NCBI GenBank assembly: GCA_945883695.1
Contig: CAMCYK010000030.1
Location: forward strand, 1 to 38,043
Direction: 5' to 3'
DNA length: 38,043 bases
Source: Akkermansia muciniphila
Lineage (GTDB): Bacteria > Verrucomicrobiota > Verrucomicrobiia > Verrucomicrobiales > Akkermansiaceae
Below the pieces are notes generated by a model. It was not told where the DNA came from and made no database searches. It saw only the letters and a list, made by a program, of their open reading frames with translations. The first letter of the stretch is position 1; every line of letters begins with the position of its first letter. The translations under genes and the position numbers were made by a program. This document shows, in pieces, positions 31,143-38,043 of the stretch.

Positions 31143-34100
31143 ATGAAAAACAAATTTTGCTTCGCGAACCTCCGCGTGTCCCGTCGTCTCTCCGTCCCGA
31201 TCCTCATTTCCGCTGTTTTTGCCTGCGCTTTGATGCAGTCGCGGGTCCAGGCTGCCAGCGGCACATGGAATACAACGACCTCCGCAAACTGGTCCAACGC
31301 CGGCAGTTGGTTGAACAGCATTATCGCCAACGACAATGCTTCCACGGCGAACTTCGTTTTCAACATCACGGCCGCGACCACCGTTACCCTCGACACCAGT
31401 CGCACCATCAACAAGATCGTCTTCACTGACGCCACGACAGCGTCCCACGACTGGACCTTGGCCAGAAGCGGCACCGCTGTCCTGACCTTGGCCGGAACCG
31501 CTCCCAGCATCAGCTCCACCAACCGCACCGCGACCGTCTCCGCCGTGCTTGACGGCACCACCGCATGGTCGAAAATCGGCGGCAACGTGCTGGTGCTGTC
31601 CGGTGCGAACACCTTTTCCGGGGGACTGACCGTCGTCGACGGCACCCTGCGGGCCGCCTCGGCTGGCGCGCTCGGCAATGCCACCAGCATCGTGGTGCAA
31701 AACGCCAAAAATCCCGCGACAGCGAATACCACCGCCTTTGAATTGGCAGGGGGTTTGACCTTTGGAGTCGGGAAAACCCTGACCCTGCGCAACAACTCGG
31801 CCACCAACATTCCCAACGCCCGCGCCCAACTTGGAAACCAGGCCGGCAACAACACCTGGGCGGGCCCCATCGTCCTCGATGGCGGGACCAACCAGACGAT
31901 CAGTCCCGCGGCCGGCGTGCTGACGATCGCCGGCAATATCGGGGTCTCCGCCACCCCGCCCACCGCGCTATTCATCCGCGGCACCGCCAGCGGGGTGTTG
32001 AACGGCAACCTCAACATCGGCACCACCACCCTCCTCAAAACCGACGCCGGCGGCTGGACGATCAATTCGACCGGCAACACCCACGGTTCGGTGGTCGTCG
32101 CCAACGGCACCGTGACCCTCAACAACAACGACGCCCTCGCCGCCGGCAGCCTGATCCAATTCGGCGAGGCCAACGCCAACACCGGCACCCTCGTCGTCAA
32201 CAGCGGCTTCACCCAGGCGACCGGCGACCTCACCGTCGCCGTCGGCTCGACCAGCGCCGCCGGCCATCGCCTCCTCGGACCCGGTAGCATCGACCTCGGC
32301 GCCACCCCGCGTTCCCTCATCATCAATGACGCCACCGCGCCCGATGATCTCACGATCTCCGCTCCGCTTCTTGGAGCCGGCGGTTTCACCAAATCCGGCA
32401 CGGGCGTCCTGTTCGTGAACTCCGCGGTGACCGGCCCGGTCACCGTCAATGCCGGCCTCCTCGGCGGCACCCCCACCTTCAACGGCGGCCTGACCGTGAA
32501 CGATGGTAGCGGACTCATTTTAGGTAACCGCGTGACCCCGGGAACGCTGGCCGCATCCACCCTCACCTTCGGCACCGGCGCCACCAGCGTGGCGATGAAT
32601 GTCGGCCCCGGTGGCGACCTGGTCACGGTGGCCACCCCCAACGGCCTGACCTTCAACGGCACGACCACCATCAACGTCAGCCGCTACGGCGGCAACGTGC
32701 CGGTCGGCATTTACCCGCTCATCAATTTCACCGGAGCCCCCCAGGGCAGCGGCAGCTTCGTGCTGGGGCCGTTGCCGCCCTACATGACCGCGACCATCAT
32801 CGCCACCTCCGCCGGCGGGGCGCTCGACGTCACGGTCAGCGACCACCTGATCTGGACCGGCACCACCGACGCCAACTGGGATGTCGCCACGGCCGGCAAC
32901 TGGAAACTGGCCTCCGACAACTCGCCGGCCCTCTATCAGGATGCCGCCCCGGTCACCTTCGGTGACACCGGCCTCAATCCCACGGTCAACGTGGTCGCCC
33001 CGGTCAATCCCGGCTGGCTCACGTTTTCCAACAGCAGCACCGGCCCGGCCTGGCGCACCACCGGCCTCGCGATCAACGGCACCGGCGGGATCACCAAAAG
33101 CAATACCGGCACCGCCACCCTCGCCAATCCGGTCGGCCTGACCGGCCAGGTCCTGGTGCAAAACGGCACCCTCGAGGTGGACCACGACGGCGGCTCGCTC
33201 ACCGCCACGCCGCAGGTCGACGTGGCCACCGGGGCCACCCTCCTGCTCTCCCGCGACAACGCCGACTTCACCTTCAACCGCAGCATTACCGGCACCGGCA
33301 CGGTGGTGATCGATCCGGTCACCAGCACCCTCACTCCCGGCTCGCGGGCGGTGACCTTGTCCGGTAACAACAGCGGCTTCAGCGGGACGCTCCAGCTCCT
33401 GCCGTCCGGCACCGTCGCCACCAACGGCAGCTTCCGCACCGTCGTCGGAACCAACCAGACCAATCTCGGCGCGGCCACCGTCGACGTCGACCTTGGCGGC
33501 CAGTTGTGGTTCTCCAATCCGATCAACAACAACCTCATCCTGAGCGGCGCGGGTTACAGTGAACCCGCCGGCTGCACCCCCGCCACCACCGCGACCGACA
33601 CGGCCGGCAATCCGCTGACCGTGCCGTCCTTTACCTACGGTGGCATCGGCGCGGTCCGGATGGAGAATAGCTCGGTCGTCACCGGCAGTGTTACGCTGGA
33701 TGGCGACGCGAAGATCATGCCCTACGGCGCCACCGGGACGATCACGGGCCCCATCACCAACACCAGTTCCTCCGACACCCTGGTGCTCGGTGGTGGCGGC
33801 GCTGGCAGCACGCTGATCGCCTCCGGCGACCTCACCGGGCTGGAGCGGATTTGGGTCAACGGCGGCGGCACGGCCGGGACCAACGTCCTGCAACTCGGCG
33901 ACAACGGCACCACCGGCGAGCTGGCGGCCAACGTGGATATCATCCTCTACAACGACGCCGCGGGAGCGGGCTTCGCGGTCAACCGTTCCGATGGCTTCAC
34001 GCTCGGCGCCGGGCACAACATCATCGCGGCCCACAACGGCACCCCGAGCAACCTGGGCCGGAGCTCGGTCACCGTCAATACCCCGACCCCGGGGACCGGC

Positions 34101-37100
34101 TTCACGATGGGTGCCAACACCATCGACCTGTCGGACGGCATCAACGGCGGCACGGTTTATGTCGCGGGCCGGGCTGGCGGCGGTAACGGCGTGGCGAACT
34201 CGCTGCTGAACATCGGCACCGGCTCGGTGCTGGATGTCGGCTCGCTGCACCTGTGCGAAGTCGGCAACCTGACGGCGACGGTCGAGCAGACCGGCGGCAC
34301 CGTCACCCTGATCAACCAGTTGCGGGTCGGCCACTACCCCGCCAACGGCTTCTACAACCTCAGCGGCGGCAGCGTGACCCTCACGGCTCCCAATCCGGCC
34401 ACGACCCCGTCCAGCGCGGGGGTCGGCGAACAAAACGGCGGGATCTACCTCGGCGTGGACGGCACCGGCGTGCTCAACCAGTCCGCGGGCACCATCACCA
34501 CCAACTTCGTGGTGCTCGACAACCGCACCGCCACCGCCGCCACCGACCAGTACAACCTCTCCGGCGGCACCCTCAACCTGACGGGCACCTGGGGGATCAT
34601 CCGCCGCAACGCCACGGCCGAGTTCAACTTCTCCGGCGGCACGATCCGCAATGCCGGCAGCGGGCTCCTCGCCGCCATCGATACTCCGCTGGTCGTTTCG
34701 AACGCCACCCCGGTGCTCGACACCAACGGCGCGAGCAACAGCTTCAACCTGGCCCAAGGGCTCGCCGGCACCGCGGGCACCCTCACCGCCCAAGGCGGCG
34801 GCACGGTGTTCCTCAACGGCACCAGCACCTTCGCCGGCACGCTGGCGGTCACCGGTGGCACCACCCTCAGCGGCACCGGGACCTTCCCGGGCAACGCCAC
34901 CGTCACCAACGTTTCCCCGGGCGCGTCGACCGCGGTCGGCAGCTTCGGCACCCTGACCCTGGGCGACCCGGGGGCGGCCATCACCACCACCACGGTGGGC
35001 GGCACGGTCGCCTTCGACCTCAACGCCGCCGACACGTTGGTGGGCAACGACCTGGTCACGGTCAACGACGACCTCAATCTGACGGGTGCCAAGGTCCTGC
35101 CGCGCTTCTACGGCGGCGCCCCGACGGCGGGCACCTACCGGCTGTTCAACTACACCGGCACCCTCACCGGCGCGCCGGTCTTCGACCCGTCCTTCGTGGC
35201 CGCCGACCAACGGATGACCTTCACCCTCGATACCGCCACTCCCAATCAGGTGAATCTGACCCTCGCCGGCAGCACCGGCGACATCATCTGGGCCGGCGAC
35301 GGCTTGGCCAACGTCTGGGACCTCAACACCACCGCCAGCTGGGTGAATCCGGTGCCGACCAATTTCTTCCAGCTCGACCGGGTGACCTTCGATGAAACCG
35401 GCAGCGCCGCGCCGAACGTGGCTCTCACCGGCACCTTGTTGCCGTCCAGCGTGACGGTCAACTCGACCGCCAAAAACTACACGTTTGCCGGCACCGGCTC
35501 GATCGGCGGCGGCGCGCTCCTGGTCAAGCAGGGCGCCAGCCAGCTGACCGTGCTGACCAACAACACCTCGACCGGCGCGACCGACATCCAGGGCGGCTTC
35601 GTGCAGGTCGGCAACGGCGGCACCAGCGGCTGGCTCGGCAGCGGCGGGATCACTTCCGTCGGCGAGCTCCAGTTCAACCGCGCGGACGAGGTCAACCTCA
35701 CCGCCGTGCTGGAGGGCAGCGGCTCCCTGGTCCAGGAAGGCGCCGGAACCCTCACCCTGTCCGGCACCAACACCCTGTCCGGAGCGATCCAGGTCACGGG
35801 GGGCGGGGTTCTCAAGGCGGCCAACGTGGCGGCCTTCGGCACCAGCTCCGGCATCTCCGTGGCTGCCGGTTCCCAGGTCAACCTCAACGGCACCGCCTTC
35901 GGCAACACCCGCTCGTATAACTATACGATCGCGGGCAATGGCGCTGACAACCGCGGCGCGCTCATCAACGAAACGGCGAACATCGCCGCCAACGCCGCGG
36001 TGACCAACCTGACCCTGACCGGCGACGCCTCGGTCGGCGCCTACGGGGGCACCGGCGACGGCAACCGCTTCGACATGGGTTTCAACGGCGCGGCCAACGG
36101 GACCATCACCGGCGGCGGCTTCACGCTGACCAAACTCGGCGAAGGAATGGTCGCCGTCCGCGGTGCCGCCACCGACATCTCCTATGTGGTCGCCGCCGGC
36201 ACGCTGCGGGGGGAAACCAACGCCGCCGCCCTCGGTAGCACCGGGGTGACCGTGAACACGGGTGCCCGGCTCGATTCCTGGGGTGCCCTCACCTTCGCGG
36301 TGCCGCTCGTGTTCGCACCCGATTCCCGGCTCACGAGCTCCAACAACGTCGGCACCTGGTCCGAGGCGGTGACCCTCAACGGGGCCGTCACGATCGGCGG
36401 GGGCGGAGCCGGCATCACGCTGAACGGCGTGGTTTCCGGAGCCACCGGTTCCATCACCAAGGCCGATGCCGCGACCACCCTGATCCTGTCCAACAACGAC
36501 AACACCTACGGCGGCGGCACCACCGTCCTGGGCGGAACGGTCCAGGCCAACGCCGATGGCGCGCTCGGCAGCGGCGCGGTGGTCCTCAACAACACCGCCG
36601 TGGCGGGCAGGGTGGCCGTCAATGGCGGCTTCACCATCGCCAATGACATCACCGTCGGAGCCGCTCCCGGGCTCGTGGGCGTCGTCGGCCGCGGGCTGAT
36701 CGAAAGTGCCGGCACGGGTAAGGCAACCTACGCCGGCACGATTACGGTGAATTCCGGTGCCTCCGCGGGCGGAACCTTGTGGGCAAGCGCGACGGCGGTC
36801 CACGAACTCGCCTTCACCGGTCCGGTCAATATGAACTCGGCCATGAGTCTCCGCGACGGCAGGGCCACCTTCTCGGGCGGAGGCGCCGGCAACGGCAACG
36901 TCCTCACCGCCACCGGCACGATTATCCTGGGCGCCAACAACGGACTCCCCTCCAACCTCAGCCTCCTGCTGGGCGGATCAGCCGCCTGCACCTTCGATAT
37001 GGCCGGCTTCAACCAGACCCTGGTCGGCCTGACGCGAGGAGGCTCTGCCGGCACGGTGACCAACAGCTCGGCCACCACCGCTTCGGTGCTGACCCTCGAC

Positions 37101-38043
37101 ATCGCCGCAGGCACCAACACCTATGCCGGGACTTGGACCGGCAATCTGCTGTCGCTCACCAAGACCGGAGCCGGAACCGCGGTGCTGAGCGGGGCCGGCA
37201 GCAACTTCGGCGGTGACGTGTTGGTGAGCCAAGGGACGCTGTCCGCGACCACCGGCCTCACCGCACTGGGCCAGCCGCTGGCGACCCGCACGGTGACCGT
37301 GGCCAGCGGAGCCACCCTGGACCTCGGCATCAACAACGTCTTCGGTGGTGGAGGTGCCGCCCTGCCCACCCTGATGGCGGTCGTTGTCAACGGCGGTAAC
37401 CTGACCACGAACAATTACAACGTCCTCGGGGCCCTGAGCCTCAACGGTGCGGCTGTGTTGGATGTCTGGACGGGCATCCCCGGGGCCTACCAGGCCTTCG
37501 AATACAAAGGACAGGTCACGGTCGGTGGCAGCACGGCCTCGACGATTGGGACGACCAATGGCTTCGGCCACCACCTGGCGGGGAGCATCACCTTCGACGT
37601 GGCGGACGTCACTGGCAGCGTTGCCGCGGACTTGACCGTGAGCGCGCCATTGATCAACGCCTCGCCGGACAATACGAGCGTGGCGGGTGGCCTGGTCAAG
37701 ACCGGCGCCGGCACCCTGGTGCTGGCGGCTGCGAACAGCTACACCGGCAACACCACGATCGACGCGGGCACCTTGCAACTCGCCGACAACGCCCGGCTGA
37801 GTTTCAACCTCGGCGCCACCAGCGGGACCAACAACACCCTGACCGGTGCCGGGACGGTGGTCCTTGATGGCGATTTCGCGATCAACACGACGGCCGCCGA
37901 CGCGCTGACCGCCGGGACCTGGCTGTTGGAAGATGTGACCACGCTCACGGGCCCCTACGGTGCGACCTTCCAGGTCGTGAACCCGGACGGCACGCCATGG
38001 ACGAATACCGGTGACGTCTGGACCAAGACCGGCGCGGGCGGCC
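31143..38043 (+). CDS. Giant autotransporter-associated beta-strand repeat protein (3' end outside window)
   Basis: The frame is open from the ATG at 31143 to the window edge: at least 2300 residues with no stop. The signal peptide is MKNKFCFANLRVSRRLSVPI followed by LISAVFACALMQSRVQA. Passenger-like beta repeats (PATR type) recur: WSKIGGNVLVLSGANTFSGG (~142), GSLVQEGAGTLTLSGTNTLS (~1525), SITKADAATTLILSNNDNTY (~1770), LTKTGAGTAVLSGAGSNFGG (~2005), LVKTGAGTLVLAAANSYTGN (~2182). Three segments start with 'W.g....NW': near residues 41, 570 and 1380 (IIWAGDGLANVWDLN), suggesting at least three long modules. Composition is G/T/N/A-rich without Cys after the signal peptide except few. It should form a long beta-helix on the cell surface; the anchor is beyond the edge. 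Confidence 0.9.
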   Translation, partial: MKNKFCFANLRVSRRLSVPILISAVFACALMQSRVQAASGTWNTTTSANWSNAGSWLNSIIANDNASTANFVFNITAATTVTLDTSRTINKIVFTDATTASHDWTLARSGTAVLTLAGTAPSISSTNRTATVSAVLDGTTAWSKIGGNVLVLSGANTFSGGLTVVDGTLRAASAGALGNATSIVVQNAKNPATANTTAFELAGGLTFGVGKTLTLRNNSATNIPNARAQLGNQAGNNTWAGPIVLDGGTNQTISPAAGVLTIAGNIGVSATPPTALFIRGTASGVLNGNLNIGTTTLLKTDAGGWTINSTGNTHGSVVVANGTVTLNNNDALAAGSLIQFGEANANTGTLVVNSGFTQATGDLTVAVGSTSAAGHRLLGPGSIDLGATPRSLIINDATAPDDLTISAPLLGAGGFTKSGTGVLFVNSAVTGPVTVNAGLLGGTPTFNGGLTVNDGSGLILGNRVTPGTLAASTLTFGTGATSVAMNVGPGGDLVTVATPNGLTFNGTTTINVSRYGGNVPVGIYPLINFTGAPQGSGSFVLGPLPPYMTATIIATSAGGALDVTVSDHLIWTGTTDANWDVATAGNWKLASDNSPALYQDAAPVTFGDTGLNPTVNVVAPVNPGWLTFSNSSTGPAWRTTGLAINGTGGITKSNTGTATLANPVGLTGQVLVQNGTLEVDHDGGSLTATPQVDVATGATLLLSRDNADFTFNRSITGTGTVVIDPVTSTLTPGSRAVTLSGNNSGFSGTLQLLPSGTVATNGSFRTVVGTNQTNLGAATVDVDLGGQLWFSNPINNNLILSGAGYSEPAGCTPATTATDTAGNPLTVPSFTYGGIGAVRMENSSVVTGSVTLDGDAKIMPYGATGTITGPITNTSSSDTLVLGGGGAGSTLIASGDLTGLERIWVNGGGTAGTNVLQLGDNGTTGELAANVDIILYNDAAGAGFAVNRSDGFTLGAGHNIIAAHNGTPSNLGRSSVTVNTPTPGTGFTMGANTIDLSDGINGGTVYVAGRAGGGNGVANSLLNIGTGSVLDVGSLHLCEVGNLTATVEQTGGTVTLINQLRVGHYPANGFYNLSGGSVTLTAPNPATTPSSAGVGEQNGGIYLGVDGTGVLNQSAGTITTNFVVLDNRTATAATDQYNLSGGTLNLTGTWGIIRRNATAEFNFSGGTIRNAGSGLLAAIDTPLVVSNATPVLDTNGASNSFNLAQGLAGTAGTLTAQGGGTVFLNGTSTFAGTLAVTGGTTLSGTGTFPGNATVTNVSPGASTAVGSFGTLTLGDPGAAITTTTVGGTVAFDLNAADTLVGNDLVTVNDDLNLTGAKVLPRFYGGAPTAGTYRLFNYTGTLTGAPVFDPSFVAADQRMTFTLDTATPNQVNLTLAGSTGDIIWAGDGLANVWDLNTTASWVNPVPTNFFQLDRVTFDETGSAAPNVALTGTLLPSSVTVNSTAKNYTFAGTGSIGGGALLVKQGASQLTVLTNNTSTGATDIQGGFVQVGNGGTSGWLGSGGITSVGELQFNRADEVNLTAVLEGSGSLVQEGAGTLTLSGTNTLSGAIQVTGGGVLKAANVAAFGTSSGISVAAGSQVNLNGTAFGNTRSYNYTIAGNGADNRGALINETANIAANAAVTNLTLTGDASVGAYGGTGDGNRFDMGFNGAANGTITGGGFTLTKLGEGMVAVRGAATDISYVVAAGTLRGETNAAALGSTGVTVNTGARLDSWGALTFAVPLVFAPDSRLTSSNNVGTWSEAVTLNGAVTIGGGGAGITLNGVVSGATGSITKADAATTLILSNNDNTYGGGTTVLGGTVQANADGALGSGAVVLNNTAVAGRVAVNGGFTIANDITVGAAPGLVGVVGRGLIESAGTGKATYAGTITVNSGASAGGTLWASATAVHELAFTGPVNMNSAMSLRDGRATFSGGGAGNGNVLTATGTIILGANNGLPSNLSLLLGGSAACTFDMAGFNQTLVGLTRGGSAGTVTNSSATTASVLTLDIAAGTNTYAGTWTGNLLSLTKTGAGTAVLSGAGSNFGGDVLVSQGTLSATTGLTALGQPLATRTVTVASGATLDLGINNVFGGGGAALPTLMAVVVNGGNLTTNNYNVLGALSLNGAAVLDVWTGIPGAYQAFEYKGQVTVGGSTASTIGTTNGFGHHLAGSITFDVADVTGSVAADLTVSAPLINASPDNTSVAGGLVKTGAGTLVLAAANSYTGNTTIDAGTLQLADNARLSFNLGATSGTNNTLTGAGTVVLDGDFAINTTAADALTAGTWLLEDVTTLTGPYGATFQVVNPDGTPWTNTGDVWTKTGAGG

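Noticed and set aside
32520..36803. Open frame of 1427 codons on the minus strand inside the giant repeat gene
   Set aside because: It mirrors the codon structure of the plus-strand gene, whose G/C-rich third positions and Gly/Thr/Asn/Ala codons avoid stops on the other strand. The translation lacks a signal peptide or recognisable domain, while the plus-strand frame shows clear PATR repeats.
1..38043. tRNA, rRNA or known riboswitch
   Set aside because: No tRNA-like acceptor/T-loop signature, rRNA segment or familiar aptamer was noticed on reading both strands. A covariance-model scan would be decisive.

Overview
The window is GC-rich (roughly two thirds G+C) and looks like chromosome from the phylum Verrucomicrobiota, probably the Luteolibacter/Haloferula/Verrucomicrobium side. 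The basis is family content: a complete Verru_Chthon pseudopilin cassette (D-B-C-A), a PEP-CTERM protein, a PA14 multi-haem cytochrome next to a beta-propeller protein of the DUF6797 type, a CotH/lamin-tail secreted protein, and a giant autotransporter-associated beta-strand repeat protein, with several dispersed intergenic repeats between them. No tRNA, rRNA, prophage, insertion sequence or convincing CRISPR array was seen.

Layout. 1-530: tail of a VapB-like antitoxin and a VapC PIN toxin. 723-1238 (-): remnant of a beta-helix surface protein carrying a 28-bp direct repeat. 1326-1655 (-): HU-like protein. 1965-2393 (+): a probably broken small secreted protein. 2394-11224 (-): the main block, eight genes read from right to left: pseudopilins D, B, C and A, a DUF4397-like secreted protein, a stand-alone secretin-C-like protein, a sensor histidine kinase and an OmpR-type regulator. 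Five junctions are 4-bp or 1-bp stop/start overlaps and one is a 17-bp overlap; one 198-bp gap with a hairpin repeat splits the run. 11390-13114 (+): a GH67-like protein. 13358-17623 (-): a two-gene unit, beta-propeller protein then PA14/five-haem cytochrome. 17829-18365 (+): DUF456 membrane protein. 18366-19152: long repeat-rich intergenic region. 19153-19929 (+): PEP-CTERM protein. 20212-21375 (-): FG-GAP/VCBS protein. 21512-24979 (+): CotH-family protein. 25154-26599 (+): cardiolipin synthase with a TTG start. 26691-28273 (+): a coiled-coil secreted protein and an unrecognised secreted protein. 28286-30254 (-): secreted protein, ECF sigma factor and anti-sigma-like membrane protein. 30447-30923 (+): small membrane protein. 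31143 to the window end (+): the first 2300 codons of a giant repeat protein, open at the right edge.

How it may work together. Most genes encode envelope or exported proteins. The gene order D-B-C-A matches the GspH-I-J-K order of type II secretion minor pseudopilins, and protein A has the two signatures expected of GspK (no Glu at mature position 5, and a VNLNTA-type motif). Coupling this tip-like set to a secretin-C-like protein and a two-component system in one gene run suggests a pseudopilus-linked sensory or secretion device whose major pilin, ATPase and platform are encoded elsewhere. This is the strongest candidate here for an undescribed system.
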